Shown here in pieces: positions 37,670 to 47,339 of a DNA stretch of 64,000 nt (positions are counted from its first letter, which is position 1; the number at the start of each line of letters is the position of its first letter). Where the stretch lies: NCBI RefSeq assembly GCF_000157895.3, contig NC_022663.1, positions 5,580,001-5,644,000 on the forward strand. The letters run 5' to 3'. The translations under genes and the position numbers were made by a program. The notes under the pieces are model-generated. The model saw only the letters and a program-made list of their open reading frames with translations. It was not told the origin of the DNA and did no database searches. This DNA comes from Mycobacterium kansasii ATCC 12478. GTDB lineage: Bacteria; Actinomycetota; Actinomycetes; Mycobacteriales; Mycobacteriaceae.

Positions 37670-38491
37670 TCAGCCCCCGGAACCGGCGCTAAATCGCGCC
37701 GGGCGCTTCTCGCGGTGTGCGGCCAATCCTTCCCGCACGTCAGGGCCACTGAAGCTGAGGAATTCGAGGCCCAGCGACGTTTCGAAGGCGGGCCCGAACA
37801 TGCGGTACCACTGATTGAGGCTGTGCTTGGTCCAGCGAAGAGCGTGTTGGGCGCCCTGCGCCAGATTCTCGGCAAGGCGCGTCGCGGTGGCGAGCACGTC
37901 GTCGTCGTCGACGCACGTCGAGACCAGGCCGATGCGCTCGGCTTCCGCGCCGGACAGCGGCTCACAGGTCAGCAGGTAGTACTTGGCCTTGGCCATGCCC
38001 ACCAGCAGCGGCCAGCAGATCGCGGCGTGGTCCCCGGCGGCCACCCCGAGCTTGGTGTGTCCGTCGATGATCTTCGCGGTCCGCCCCGCCACCGAGATGT
38101 CGGCCAGCAGGGCCACCACCAGGCCGGCGCCGACGGCCGGGCCGCGGATCGCCGAGACCACCGGTTTGTCGAGGTTGACCAGGTTGAGCACCAGATCGCG
38201 GGCCTCGCGCATGATGCGGACCCGGTCTTCATAGGCGCCCATCGTCTGGTCGATCAGGTCGAAGCTGCCGCCGGAGGAAAACGCTGTGCCCTCACCGCGG
38301 ACCAGCACCACCCGCACGGCCGGGTCGCGGTCGATCACCGGCCAGATGTCGGCCAGGTCGCGGTGCATCTGCGGCCCGACCGAGTTCAGGCCGGGGGAGT
38401 CCAGAACCAGGTTCAGCACGCCGTTATCGGTGGGTTCTATTCGCAGACTTGGAAACTCGCCGTAGTCGACAGGCGGGTGGCGCACTGACAT
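37670..38491 (-). CDS. echA15: Enoyl-CoA hydratase/isomerase family protein
   Basis: The 273 residues form a crotonase fold. The CoA/oxyanion segments are RGEGTAFSSGGSFDL (about 64) and IRGPAVGAGLVVAL (about 114). The C-terminal helix region continues to SAGSGG. It corresponds to EchA15 in H37Rv. The exact substrate is unknown; crotonase members act on acyl-CoA in beta-oxidation or related steps. It lies just downstream of the GMC oxidoreductase operon, on the same strand with nine bases between. Confidence 0.87.
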   Translation of the reverse strand: MSVRHPPVDYGEFPSLRIEPTDNGVLNLVLDSPGLNSVGPQMHRDLADIWPVIDRDPAVRVVLVRGEGTAFSSGGSFDLIDQTMGAYEDRVRIMREARDLVLNLVNLDKPVVSAIRGPAVGAGLVVALLADISVAGRTAKIIDGHTKLGVAAGDHAAICWPLLVGMAKAKYYLLTCEPLSGAEAERIGLVSTCVDDDDVLATATRLAENLAQGAQHALRWTKHSLNQWYRMFGPAFETSLGLEFLSFSGPDVREGLAAHREKRPARFSAGSGG

Positions 38492-38500
38492 ACCTGGATG

Positions 38501-40195
38501 TTACGCACGAGCCGATCGGCTGCCGACCAGGGCGTCTGCCTTGACGTCACCGCGCACGATCCGCTCGGCCAGCCGCGAGGCCAGCGCCATGATGGTCAGC
38601 GCCGGGTTGGCGCTGCCCTGGGTGGGGCACACCGAACCGTCGGCGATGAACAGGTTGGGCACCGCCCAGCTTCGCTGGTCGGAGTTGACGACGCTGCTCT
38701 CGGGGTCGCTACCCATCCGGGCACCACCGATGAGGTGGGCAAAGCGCTGGATGGTCAGCACATCCTGCGCCCCGGCGGCGTGCAGGATGTTGGTGATCAC
38801 CTGAGTGGAGTACTCCATGTTGGCCTTGTCGTTGTCCGACAGGTGGTAGTCGAACCGGGCGATGGGCAGCCCGTAGTGATCGGTCTCCTCGGCCAGGGTG
38901 ACGCGGTTGTCGGCGTGCGGGAGCAGCTCGTTGAGCACGCCGATGGTGGACCAGTGGTTGTAGTCGCGCATGTATTCGCGCAGCGCGGCGCCCCAGTGCC
39001 CGTCGGCGAGGACATGCTCGGCCCAGCCGATCGGCAGCGGGGACACCGTCTGGATGGAGAAGCCCCGGGCGAATCCGCGGTCGGGGTCGGTTTCGTAGAA
39101 CTGCTCCGAGGACACCTCCGGCGGCGGCGCCTTGTACATGCGCAGTTCCTCCGGCCAGCGGCCCGCGGTCTGTGATGCTCCCTGCACCATGACGTAGCGG
39201 CCCACCTGATCGTGGTTGTTGCACAAGCCCTTCGGGAAACGCGGGCTGGCGGAGTTGAGCAGCAACCTCGGAGTTTCGATCGAATAGCAGGCCACTGCAA
39301 CCACTTTGGCCCGCTGAAACCGCTCACGGCCCCCAATCTCATCCAAATACGTTACACCGCTGGCATTTCCGGTTTCGTCGACTTCGACACGGCTGGCCAT
39401 GCAGTTCGCCCGGATCTCGACGCCGTGGGCCAGCGCGTCGGGCAGGTGAGTGACATACGGGCTGGCTTTGGCGTTGACCTTGCAACCCTGCAGGCAGTAG
39501 CCGCGGTAGATGCAGTGCGGCCGGTTGCCGAAGGTGCCGTTGACGATGCCGACCGGGCCGACCCGCATCTCGATGCCGAGATTCATCGCGCCTTCCCAGA
39601 GTTTCATCGCGGCGCCCGAAACCGGATGCGGCGCATGCGGATAGCGGTGCGGGTAGCCCCACGGCCAGTCCTGACCGGCTACCGGCAACTCGAGTTCGAG
39701 GCGCTCGTAGTGTGGCCGCAGGTCGGCGTAGCTGATCGGCCAGTCGGCGCCGACCCGGTCGCGGGTGAAGGTCTCGAAGTCGCTGGGATGAAAGCGCGGC
39801 GTGTAGCCGGCGTAGTGCACCATCGACCCGCCGACGCCGCGGCCGGAGTTGTTCTTGCCCAGTTCGACCGGATCCGATCCGCCGATGATCCGCTTCTGAG
39901 TCCAGTACAGCTCGTGCGACCCCGCCTCGTCGGACACCCAGTCCTCGTCGGGGTGCCAGAACGGGCCGGCCTCCAGGATCACGATGCGCCAGCCAGCCCG
40001 GGCCAGCCGCTGGGCCAGCACCGAACCACCGGCGCCGGCGCCGACGACCACCAGGTCGACCTCCTCGTCGTCGGAGTAGCGGCGCATGGTGGACTCGCCG
40101 GGCAGGTCACGCGAGTGCACGTCGAGCAGGAACCGCGAATCGTTGTCGCGCGGTCCGAGCGAGCCCTTGAGCAGCCCGCGCCAAAAGTCACCCAT
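38501..40195 (-). CDS. GMC-family FAD oxidoreductase (gluconate 2-dehydrogenase large-subunit type)
   Basis: 564 residues. The FAD dinucleotide-binding motif VVVGAGAGGSVLAQRLARAG starts near residue 49 and a GRGVGGSMVHYAG FAD loop follows. The cysteine motif CIYRGYCLQGCKVNAKA is typical of gluconate/2-keto-gluconate dehydrogenase-like members. The C-terminal catalytic segment is HLIGGARMGSDPESSVV...GSANPALTIMALA. The sugar or alcohol substrate is unknown. The start overlaps the end of the small-subunit gene. I do not know this operon from this place in H37Rv. Confidence 0.88.
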   Translation of the reverse strand: MGDFWRGLLKGSLGPRDNDSRFLLDVHSRDLPGESTMRRYSDDEEVDLVVVGAGAGGSVLAQRLARAGWRIVILEAGPFWHPDEDWVSDEAGSHELYWTQKRIIGGSDPVELGKNNSGRGVGGSMVHYAGYTPRFHPSDFETFTRDRVGADWPISYADLRPHYERLELELPVAGQDWPWGYPHRYPHAPHPVSGAAMKLWEGAMNLGIEMRVGPVGIVNGTFGNRPHCIYRGYCLQGCKVNAKASPYVTHLPDALAHGVEIRANCMASRVEVDETGNASGVTYLDEIGGRERFQRAKVVAVACYSIETPRLLLNSASPRFPKGLCNNHDQVGRYVMVQGASQTAGRWPEELRMYKAPPPEVSSEQFYETDPDRGFARGFSIQTVSPLPIGWAEHVLADGHWGAALREYMRDYNHWSTIGVLNELLPHADNRVTLAEETDHYGLPIARFDYHLSDNDKANMEYSTQVITNILHAAGAQDVLTIQRFAHLIGGARMGSDPESSVVNSDQRSWAVPNLFIADGSVCPTQGSANPALTIMALASRLAERIVRGDVKADALVGSRSARA

Positions 40196-40925
40196 CGATG
40201 TGTTCCTGTTCGACAGTGGCGACCGGGTCTTCGGAGGTGGCTCCCGGGGCTTCGAACGGCTCCCGGCTTCCCACTCCGCCCAGCCGCATGAAGCCGCGGG
40301 GATAGGCCGGCCCGCCGAAGCCGATCTCGTTCCATGCCCACGGGTGGCTGTAGAAGCCGCTCAGGGTCATCCGCATCACCACCGACCAGGCCCGGGAGAC
40401 ATTCACTTTCTCCCAGCTGCCGCCGGACACCTCGCCGTCGGCGAACTGCTGCACCACCGATTCGCGGGTCGCGAGGTCGGCCGCCGCGAACGACTCCGCG
40501 CCGGCGACGCGGGCGGACTCGTCGAGGCCCAACAGCACCAGCCGCCAGGTGTCGCGGTCGTCGGGCATGTCGGCGTATTGATAGCCGTCCAGCCGGCCAT
40601 CGGCGAGCTTGGCGTCGACGAACTCGGCCACTGGTATCCGCGGCTCGGCGTCCTGGGCCAGGACGGTGTCACAGAACGCGCGCAGCGCCGGTTCCTGCGA
40701 CGCCTCGAAGAACCGCAGTGGCCCCGGCTTGTCCAGCCGGGCCAGCACCACCCGCCGGGTGGCCGCGTCCCAGCTGTCGACGGTCGACAGCACGTCGTAG
40801 TCGGGATAGCGGCCGATCATCTGCGGGGTGGTGCCGCGACGCTGGCGCGGCAGCCAGGACGGATGCAGCGGCTTGCCGTCCGGTCGCAGTTTCGGAAGGT
40901 GCTGCCCGGTCGAGATGTCAGGCAC
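40188..40925 (-). CDS. Gluconate 2-dehydrogenase subunit 3 family protein
   Basis: The 245 residues match the small gamma-type partner of membrane-bound gluconate dehydrogenases, with a helical core around RFFEASQEPALRAFCDTVL. The C-terminal FYSHPWAWNEIGFGGPAYPRG motif is diagnostic. No Tat or Sec signal peptide is obvious at the N-terminus (MPDISTGQHLPKL), unlike many homologues. Its stop overlaps the GMC gene start by eight bases, supporting a two-subunit enzyme. Confidence 0.83.
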   Translation of the reverse strand: MPDISTGQHLPKLRPDGKPLHPSWLPRQRRGTTPQMIGRYPDYDVLSTVDSWDAATRRVVLARLDKPGPLRFFEASQEPALRAFCDTVLAQDAEPRIPVAEFVDAKLADGRLDGYQYADMPDDRDTWRLVLLGLDESARVAGAESFAAADLATRESVVQQFADGEVSGGSWEKVNVSRAWSVVMRMTLSGFYSHPWAWNEIGFGGPAYPRGFMRLGGVGSREPFEAPGATSEDPVATVEQEHIDG

Positions 40926-40929
40926 GGCG

Positions 40930-41409
40930 CTACTTCTCCCGTCGCAGGACCGCCGCCAGCAGACCCATCGCCCCGACGATGCTCATCAGGCCGGGCGCGG
41001 CGATGGGGGGCCCCATCGGGACGTTGTAGTTGTACAGCCGCCAGCCACCGGGGCGCCGCGCGACACCGCGCGCGTGGAAGTATTCGCCCAGCAGGCCGTT
41101 CGCCGCGTATATCGCCGCTGTCGCCGGCAGCCACCGCTTGGCCCAGCGCTTGGAGAACACTCCGCCCACCCCGGCGACCACCACCGGCGGGGTGACGACG
41201 ATCGGGCTCCACATCCATTTGTTGCCGAAGCTGGCGCGATAGTGCTCGAAGTAGATCTCCGCGGTGGTCACCAGCGCCGCGAACGCCGTCAGCCCCGACA
41301 ACGACCGCTCGAAGCGACCGTGGGCGACGTTGTGCAGCACCCGGTCGACGAAATACTCCGCCTCCTCGACCAAATGCCCGCTAGGTGCCGAATCTCGAGT
41401 CAGCAACAT
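40930..41409 (-). CDS. Small membrane protein of the GMC oxidoreductase operon
   Basis: 159 residues with about four hydrophobic segments (near 40-55, 74-92, 98-112, 135-152) and conserved His/Tyr positions such as LHNVAHGRFERS and YFEHYRASFGN. AAGGAG is eight bases before the ATG. It is the first gene of the three-gene operon and may anchor or pass electrons for the dehydrogenase. No cytochrome CxxCH motif is present, so an electron-transfer role is only a guess. Confidence 0.75.
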   Translation of the reverse strand: MLLTRDSAPSGHLVEEAEYFVDRVLHNVAHGRFERSLSGLTAFAALVTTAEIYFEHYRASFGNKWMWSPIVVTPPVVVAGVGGVFSKRWAKRWLPATAAIYAANGLLGEYFHARGVARRPGGWRLYNYNVPMGPPIAAPGLMSIVGAMGLLAAVLRREK

Positions 41410-41549
41410 GAACCCGTCTCCTTGCCTGCCATGTATGGGTCTTCGAGGGGCGAATTTCCGCACAATGCAGCGACCGCCGTATTGGGCAGTACCCAAACAT
41501 CCCGGAGGGCACACCTGCCTGCCCGCCCGTCATGGCAGCATTGGGGCCA

Positions 41550-42623
41550 GTGAATACTCCTGCGCGTACCCGACGCGAGCTTCCGCACTCGCCCTATCTG
41601 GCCGCGGTGGCCGGCCGCAAACCCAGCCGAGTGCCGGTGTGGTTCATGCGGCAGGCCGGCCGGTCGCTGCCCGAGTACCGGGCGCTGCGCCAACAGCACA
41701 GCATGCTGGACGCCTGTCTCGAGCCGGACGTGGCCTGCGAGATCACCCTGCAGCCGGTACGCCGCTACGGTGTGGACGCGGCGATCCTGTTCTCCGACAT
41801 CGTGGTGCCACTGCGGGCTGCGGGCGTGGAGCTGGACATCGTGGCCGACGTGGGCCCGGTGATCGCCCACCCGGTGCGTACCGCTACCGATATCGAACAC
41901 ATCAAACCCCTTGACCCACAAGCTATTCAGCCAGTCCTGCAGACCGTTGAGCTGTTGGTCGCGGCGCTGGGCGATGTCCCGCTGATCGGTTTCGCCGGTG
42001 CGCCGTTCACGCTGGCGTCCTACCTTATCGAGGGCGGACCCAGTCGCCACTACATCCGCACCAAGGCGATGATGCTGGCCGAGCCGGCGAGCTGGCATGC
42101 GCTGATGAGCAAGCTGACCGACCTCACCATCGCCTTCCTTCGCGGCCAGATCGACTCCGGTGTGGACGCCATCCAGGTGTTCGATTCCTGGGCTGGCATG
42201 TTGTCGCTGAGCGACTACCGCCAGTACGTGCTGCCGCACAGTGCGCGGGTGTTCGGCACGCTGGCCGAACACGGCGTGCCGATGACGCACTTCGGGGTCG
42301 GCACCGCGGAACTGCTCGGCGCCATGTCCGAGGCCCTCCAGGCGGGGGCGGCGACCGTCGTCGGCGTCGATTGGCGCACTGCACTGGCCGATGCGGCCGC
42401 TAGGGTCCAGCCGGGCACGGCGCTGCAGGGCAACCTCGATCCGGTGTTGCTGCTGGCGGGCTGGCCGGTGGTGGAACGCGCCGCCCGCGCCGTCGTCGAC
42501 GACGGACGCCGTGCGGTCGACGCGGGTGCCGCCGGGCACGTCTTCAACCTCGGCCACGGGGTGTTGCCGCAGACCGATCCCGGGGTGCTGACCGAACTGG
42601 TTTCGCTGGTCCATTCGTTATGA
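41550..42623 (+). CDS. hemE: Uroporphyrinogen decarboxylase
   Basis: HemE decarboxylates uroporphyrinogen III to coproporphyrinogen III. The 357 residues (same length as H37Rv) have the signature VWFMRQAGRSLPEYR near 26 with active-site Arg residues, FSDIVVPLRAAG with the catalytic Asp, and GFAGAPFTLASYLIEGG. I chose the GTG start (VNTPARTRRE) by length. It is the first gene of a heme operon; hemY follows with an ATGA overlap. Confidence 0.95.
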   Translation: MNTPARTRRELPHSPYLAAVAGRKPSRVPVWFMRQAGRSLPEYRALRQQHSMLDACLEPDVACEITLQPVRRYGVDAAILFSDIVVPLRAAGVELDIVADVGPVIAHPVRTATDIEHIKPLDPQAIQPVLQTVELLVAALGDVPLIGFAGAPFTLASYLIEGGPSRHYIRTKAMMLAEPASWHALMSKLTDLTIAFLRGQIDSGVDAIQVFDSWAGMLSLSDYRQYVLPHSARVFGTLAEHGVPMTHFGVGTAELLGAMSEALQAGAATVVGVDWRTALADAAARVQPGTALQGNLDPVLLLAGWPVVERAARAVVDDGRRAVDAGAAGHVFNLGHGVLPQTDPGVLTELVSLVHSL

Positions 42624-43969
42624 GCCGGCGCTCATATTGCGTTGTGGGCGGCGGGATCTCGGGATTGACGGCGGCGTATCGGTTGCGGGCCGCCGCCGGT
42701 GCCGACGGGACCATCACGGTGTTCGACCCGGGCGACCGGCTCGGCGGGATATTGCGCACCGAGGTGGTCGGCGGACAACCGATGGATGTGGGCGCCGAAG
42801 CGTTCGTGCTGCGCCGGCCCGAGGTGCCCGCGCTGCTGGCCGAGTTGGGCCTGGCCGAGCGCCAACGCGCCACCACCGGCGTCCGGCCGATGATCTACAG
42901 CGGGCAGCAGCTGCACGCCCTGCCATCGGGGACGATGATGGGGATCCCGACGTCGGCGTCGTCGCTGGCCGGTCTCGTCGACGACGCCACGATCGCGCGC
43001 ATCGAGGCCGAACCCGGTCGACCGTTCAGCTGGCGTCCGGGCAGCGACCCGGCGGTGGCCGAGCTGGTGGCCGACCGGTTCGGCGAGCAGACGGTGGCCA
43101 GGTCGGTGGACCCGCTGCTGTGCGGGGTGTATGCGGGCTCGGCGGCGACGATCGGGTTGCGCGCCGCGGCCCCCAGCGTGGCGGCGGCGCTCGACCGCGG
43201 CGCCGCCAGCTTGACCGACGCGGTTCGGCAGGGGTTACCGCCTGCCGGCGATGGACCGGTGTTCGGTGCGCTCGAGGGTGGCTACCAGGTGCTAGTCGAC
43301 GAGCTGGTCGCCCGTAGCCGCCTGAACTGGGTGCGCGCCGCGGTCGTTGAAATCGGCCGAACCGGTGAGGGCTGGGAATTGCATGACGAAACCGGTGGTC
43401 GTTGGCATGCCGATGCGGTGATCCTGGCCATCCCGGCCCCGCGCCTGGTGCCGTTGGTCGAGGAAATCGCCCCGCGTAGCGCCGGAGCCGCCCGCCGGAT
43501 AGCAAGTGCCTCGTCGGCGGTGGTGGCGCTCGCGGTGTCGCTCGACACCCCGTTTCCGCCCTGTTCCGGGGTGCTGGTGGCCAGTGGCGAGCGGTTGCGG
43601 GCCAAGGCGATCACGTTGTCGTCACGCAAGTGGGGCCCGCGCGGGGACACGCAACTATTGCGCCTGTCGTTTGGACGCTTCGGCGACGACCTGGCCGAGC
43701 GCGCGTCCGAGAAGGAGCTACTGGCTTGGGCGCTCGACGACCTGGCCACGGTGTTCGGCCTGGCCGTGCACCCGATCGATTTTCGTGTGCAGCGCTGGGT
43801 CGAGGCGATGCCGCAGTACGGACCCGGGCACGCGGATCTGGTGGCCGAGGTGCGCGCCGGCCTGCCTGCGGGGTTGGCCGTGGCGGGCAGCTACCTCGAC
43901 GGGATCGGCGTGCCGGCCTGTGTGGCGGCGGCGGACCTTGCGGTCACCGGCATCGTCGAGGCCTTGTGA
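42620..43969 (+). CDS. hemY: Protoporphyrinogen/coproporphyrinogen III oxidase
   Basis: A 449-residue FAD enzyme with the dinucleotide motif VVGGGISGLTAAYRL at residue 7 and the C-terminal FAD-binding segment YLDGIGVPACVAAAD. With ChdC next door, the product probably acts as a coproporphyrinogen oxidase in the coproporphyrin-dependent heme pathway of Actinobacteria. It is translationally coupled to hemE. Confidence 0.92.
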   Translation: MSRRSYCVVGGGISGLTAAYRLRAAAGADGTITVFDPGDRLGGILRTEVVGGQPMDVGAEAFVLRRPEVPALLAELGLAERQRATTGVRPMIYSGQQLHALPSGTMMGIPTSASSLAGLVDDATIARIEAEPGRPFSWRPGSDPAVAELVADRFGEQTVARSVDPLLCGVYAGSAATIGLRAAAPSVAAALDRGAASLTDAVRQGLPPAGDGPVFGALEGGYQVLVDELVARSRLNWVRAAVVEIGRTGEGWELHDETGGRWHADAVILAIPAPRLVPLVEEIAPRSAGAARRIASASSAVVALAVSLDTPFPPCSGVLVASGERLRAKAITLSSRKWGPRGDTQLLRLSFGRFGDDLAERASEKELLAWALDDLATVFGLAVHPIDFRVQRWVEAMPQYGPGHADLVAEVRAGLPAGLAVAGSYLDGIGVPACVAAADLAVTGIVEAL

Positions 43970-44012
43970 GGCCCTGAGCAGGCTCGGCCGCACAGGTGGC
44001 ACGATAGGTGCC

Positions 44013-44720
44013 ATGGCACGCCCCGACGCGAAACTGGATTATGCCGTCTTGAATGCGACCATTCGCTACCTGATGTTTTCGGTGTTCGCGGTGCGTCCCG
44101 GCGAGCTCGGGGAGCAGCGTGAGGCCGTGGTGGATGACGCTGCGATGTTCTTCAAGCAGCAGGAGGAACGCGGGGTGGTGGTGCGCGGCCTCTACGACGT
44201 CGCCGGTCTGCGGGCCGACGCTGATTTCATGATCTGGACCCATGCCGAGCGGGTGGAAGCACTGCAGGCCACCTATGCCGACTTCCGACGCACCACCGCC
44301 CTGGGACGGGTCTGCACGCCGGTGTGGAGCAGTGTGGCGCTGCACCGGCCGGCGGAGTTCAACAAGAGTCACATTCCGGCGTTTCTGGCCGGCGAGGAGC
44401 CGGGCGCCTACATCTGCGTGTATCCCTTTGTGCGGTCTTACGAGTGGTACCTGCTGCCCGACGAGGAGCGTCGCCGCATGCTCGCCGAGCATGGCATGGC
44501 CGCCCGCGAATACAAGGACGTGCGGGCCAACACGGTGCCGGCGTTCGCGCTGGGCGACTACGAATGGATTCTGGCGTTCGAGGCGCCCGAATTGCACCGC
44601 ATCGTCGACCTGATGCGGGAGCTGCGGGCCACCGACGCCCGGCGGCACACCCGTGCCGAGACGCCGTTTTTCAGCGGGCCGCGGGTGCCGGTGGAGCAAC
44701 TGGTGGGATCGCTGCCATGA
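44013..44720 (+). CDS. chdC: Coproheme decarboxylase (HemQ)
   Basis: The 235 residues belong to the ChdC/HemQ family, which converts coproheme III to heme b with peroxide. The conserved core SYEWYLLPDEERRRMLAEHG contains the tyrosine expected to act as the catalytic radical residue and the nearby His/Arg heme environment. AFEAPELHRIVDLMRELR lies in the C-terminal half. It matches Rv2676c. It completes a hemE-hemY-chdC operon. Its stop overlaps the next start (ATGA). Confidence 0.92.
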   Translation: MARPDAKLDYAVLNATIRYLMFSVFAVRPGELGEQREAVVDDAAMFFKQQEERGVVVRGLYDVAGLRADADFMIWTHAERVEALQATYADFRRTTALGRVCTPVWSSVALHRPAEFNKSHIPAFLAGEEPGAYICVYPFVRSYEWYLLPDEERRRMLAEHGMAAREYKDVRANTVPAFALGDYEWILAFEAPELHRIVDLMRELRATDARRHTRAETPFFSGPRVPVEQLVGSLP

Positions 44721-45467
44721 CCCAACCCGACCCGACCGATCCCACCCGCTTCGAGGAGATGTATCGCGACGACCGGGTCGCGCACGGCCTTCCCGCGGCC
44801 ACGCCGTGGGACATCGGCGGACCCCAACCGGTGGTCCAGCAACTCGTCGCGCTGGGTGCGATCAGGGGGGAGGTGCTCGACCCGGGCACCGGGCCGGGCC
44901 ACCATGCCATCTACTACGCCGCCAAGGGCCTCTCGGCCACCGGCATCGACGGGTCGGTGGCCGCCATCGAGCGTGCCCGGGACAATGCGCGGCAAGGTCG
45001 GCGTGTCGGTGGACTTCCGGGTGGCCGACGCCACCAAGTTGGAAGGGCTGGACGGCCGGTTCGACACCGTCGTCGACTGCGCCTTCTATCACACGTTCAG
45101 CACGGCCCCGGAGCTACAAAAGTCCTATGTCCAGGCGCTGCACCGGGCGACCAAGCCGGGCGCACGCCTGTACATGTTCGAGTTCGGCGAGCACGACGTC
45201 AACGGCTTCACGATGGAGCGGTCCTTGTCCCAGGACGACTTTCGCCAGGTGCTGCCCGTCGGCGGCTGGGAGATCACATATATGGGACCGACCACCTACC
45301 AGATCAACCTCAGCGTCGAGGTGATCGAAATGATGGCGGCGCGCAATCCCGACATGGCCGACGAGGTGCGACCCATGCTGGAACGGTTCCGGGCGATGGA
45401 ACCATGGCTGGTCGGTGGCCGGGTACACGCACCCTTCTGGGAAGTGCACGCCACTCGGCTGGACTGA
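44717..45467 (+). pseudogene. Class I SAM methyltransferase broken by a single-base frameshift
   Basis: The start frame reads a normal methyltransferase (MTQPDPTDPTRFEEMYR, DPGTGPGHHAIYYAAKG SAM loop) up to IERARDNA near residue 90, then turns into Arg-rich nonsense. The next frame carries the rest (VSVDFRVADATKLEGLDG to FWEVHATRLD). Removing one base near 44988-44991 (AATGCGCGGCAAG) restores a 249-residue protein, close to Rv2675c. This is either a true pseudogene or a sequencing error. Confidence 0.85.
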
Positions 45468-45554
45468 CGGATGCCGCTGGGGCACATCCGCCGAAACTGA
45501 AATTCTGCAGCGAAAGTGCGAGTAAGGGCCTGCGAAATTACCGTCTCGGCGACG

Positions 45555-45962
45555 TCAGTCCGTCGGGACCAGGCGCAGCGAGATCGAGTTGATGCAGTAA
45601 CGCTGATCCGTCGGCGTCGGATAGCCCTCGCCGGCGAACACGTGACCCAGGTGGCTGTGGCAGTTCGCGCAGAGCACCTCGGTGCGCGTCATGCCCAGCG
45701 AGTGGTCGGGCCGCAGGATGACCGCTTCGGAGCTCGCCGGGTCGTAGAACGACGGCCAGCCGCAATGCGACTCGAATTTCTCTGTGCTGCGGAACAATTC
45801 GGCACCGCATGCCCGGCACTGGTAGACGCCTTCGGTTTTGGTGTCGGTGTATTCGCCAGTGAAGGGTCGCTCGGTGCCGGCCCTGCGCAGGACGTCGAAT
45901 TCCTGCTGGGTGAGCCTTTGGCGCCACTGGTCGTCGGTCAGTTCCAGCTTCGGACGCGTCAT
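45555..45962 (-). CDS. msrB: Peptide methionine (R)-S-oxide reductase
   Basis: MsrB repairs methionine-R-sulfoxide in proteins using thioredoxin. The 135 residues show both zinc CxxC pairs (CRACG and CANCHSHLG), the CGWPSFYD motif and the catalytic cysteine in RYCINSISLRL. Start MTRPKLELTD; length matches the H37Rv protein. Longer frames upstream in another reading are shadows. Confidence 0.95.
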   Translation of the reverse strand: MTRPKLELTDDQWRQRLTQQEFDVLRRAGTERPFTGEYTDTKTEGVYQCRACGAELFRSTEKFESHCGWPSFYDPASSEAVILRPDHSLGMTRTEVLCANCHSHLGHVFAGEGYPTPTDQRYCINSISLRLVPTD

Positions 45963-46015
45963 ACGTCCACGCTAGCGCCAATGGCGGTGACCCGTTGCGT
46001 CCCCCGCGCTTGCGA

Positions 46016-47317
46016 TCACCGCGCGCGCTCCCGCTCGGCCGTCAGCCAGGTCGGGTCGATACCAGCGCCCAGCCGGTTTTCGGCCTTGGCATCCAGATAG
46101 CGGAAGTAGAGCACGGTGAAGGTGACGATCAACAGCAGCGACCAACCGTAGGTGATCTTCAGGTACTCCAGGGCGCGGCCCCACCGCATCCAGTTGAACA
46201 ACAGCCAGCGATCCAGCGTCATGAACCCGTAGATCGCCAGCCACGCCGGCCAGTTGCGGATCACCGAGTTGGGCAGCACCACCGTCATCAAGAACGGGAA
46301 CAGCATCATCGAGTAGTAGCCCTGGGCCAGCGACATCACCAGCCACGACCACAGCAGCAGCACGCCCGACGACGTGGTGAACCAGAACAGCGGATCCCGG
46401 GTGCGGTAATAGCGGTACAGCAGCCAGAGGCTGGCGATCGCGAGGGCGGTAAACAGCAGCCGCAAGAACACGATCAACCAGGTCGGCAGGCCGAAGTACA
46501 CACCGTTGCCCTGGATGGAGCTGTTGAAGTAGTCGCGGGTGCCCAGGATATAGGGCAGGGTCCGGGTGAAGAAGTCCATCGGGTGGCTCACCAGCGGCAG
46601 AGCGGCCAGGTTGACAACGACGGGCACCACGATGGCCGCCAGCACCGCCCGCCACTGGCGGTTCAGCAGCGGCAGCAGCAGCAACGGACCTAGCAGGGGT
46701 TTGAGGACCAGGGTCAATCCGATGGCAAGCCCGGCCATCCACTGACGGCTCGTCCGCCCGTCGAGCAGCCACCGAAGGAACAGCACCTCGAGTAGCAGGA
46801 TGCAGCCGTTGATGTTGGTGAACACCAGGGTGTTGGTCACCGTCTCGGTGGCGAACATGGCCAGCAGCAGGGCGGGGGCGGCCACCGAGGTCAGCGTGAA
46901 GTTGAACGTCCGCAGCAACAGGTAGGCCGCGGCCAGGATGGCCAGGGTGTTGATGGAGATGAACAGGTAGCGCGACGGCGCAAACGGCAGGTAGCCGAAC
47001 GGCGCCATGAGCAGCGTGCCGCCCGGCGGGTAGAGGTAGTGCGGGTCGACGTAGTCGAAGTGCTCGTTGTAGATGTCCCAGCCATGCCGGAAGTTCAGCA
47101 CCGCGCGGTAGACCGGCTTGAAGTCGTCGGTGATGTTTCCGTTGGTGGTCAGCACGATGCTGCGATGCAGTATCGACATGATCGCGGCCGGCCAGAGCGC
47201 CGCCCGCACTATCGACGCCGTGCTCGGTGCGCCGGTGCGGGGACGGAATGCGGCCAGCATCGATTCGCGTAGGCGGGTTCGAGTTGTGTCAGCTGCCGTC
47301 ACCAGCGCACCGTACAC
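46016..47317 (-). CDS. aftC: Alpha-(1->3)-arabinofuranosyltransferase AftC
   Basis: AftC is a GT-C fold membrane enzyme that makes the alpha-1,3 branch points of arabinan in arabinogalactan and LAM, using decaprenyl-phosphoryl-arabinose. The 433 residues have about 10-11 transmembrane helices. The first periplasmic loop carries the catalytic-type acidic pair in NGNITDDFKPVYRAV. PHYLYPPGGTLLMAPFGYLP follows. The GTG start (VYGALVTAAD) reproduces the H37Rv length; the frame is open 32 codons further without homology. Confidence 0.92.
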   Translation of the reverse strand: MYGALVTAADTTRTRLRESMLAAFRPRTGAPSTASIVRAALWPAAIMSILHRSIVLTTNGNITDDFKPVYRAVLNFRHGWDIYNEHFDYVDPHYLYPPGGTLLMAPFGYLPFAPSRYLFISINTLAILAAAYLLLRTFNFTLTSVAAPALLLAMFATETVTNTLVFTNINGCILLLEVLFLRWLLDGRTSRQWMAGLAIGLTLVLKPLLGPLLLLPLLNRQWRAVLAAIVVPVVVNLAALPLVSHPMDFFTRTLPYILGTRDYFNSSIQGNGVYFGLPTWLIVFLRLLFTALAIASLWLLYRYYRTRDPLFWFTTSSGVLLLWSWLVMSLAQGYYSMMLFPFLMTVVLPNSVIRNWPAWLAIYGFMTLDRWLLFNWMRWGRALEYLKITYGWSLLLIVTFTVLYFRYLDAKAENRLGAGIDPTWLTAERERAR

Positions 47318-47339
47318 CGGGGCTGCGGGCCCGCAGGTG

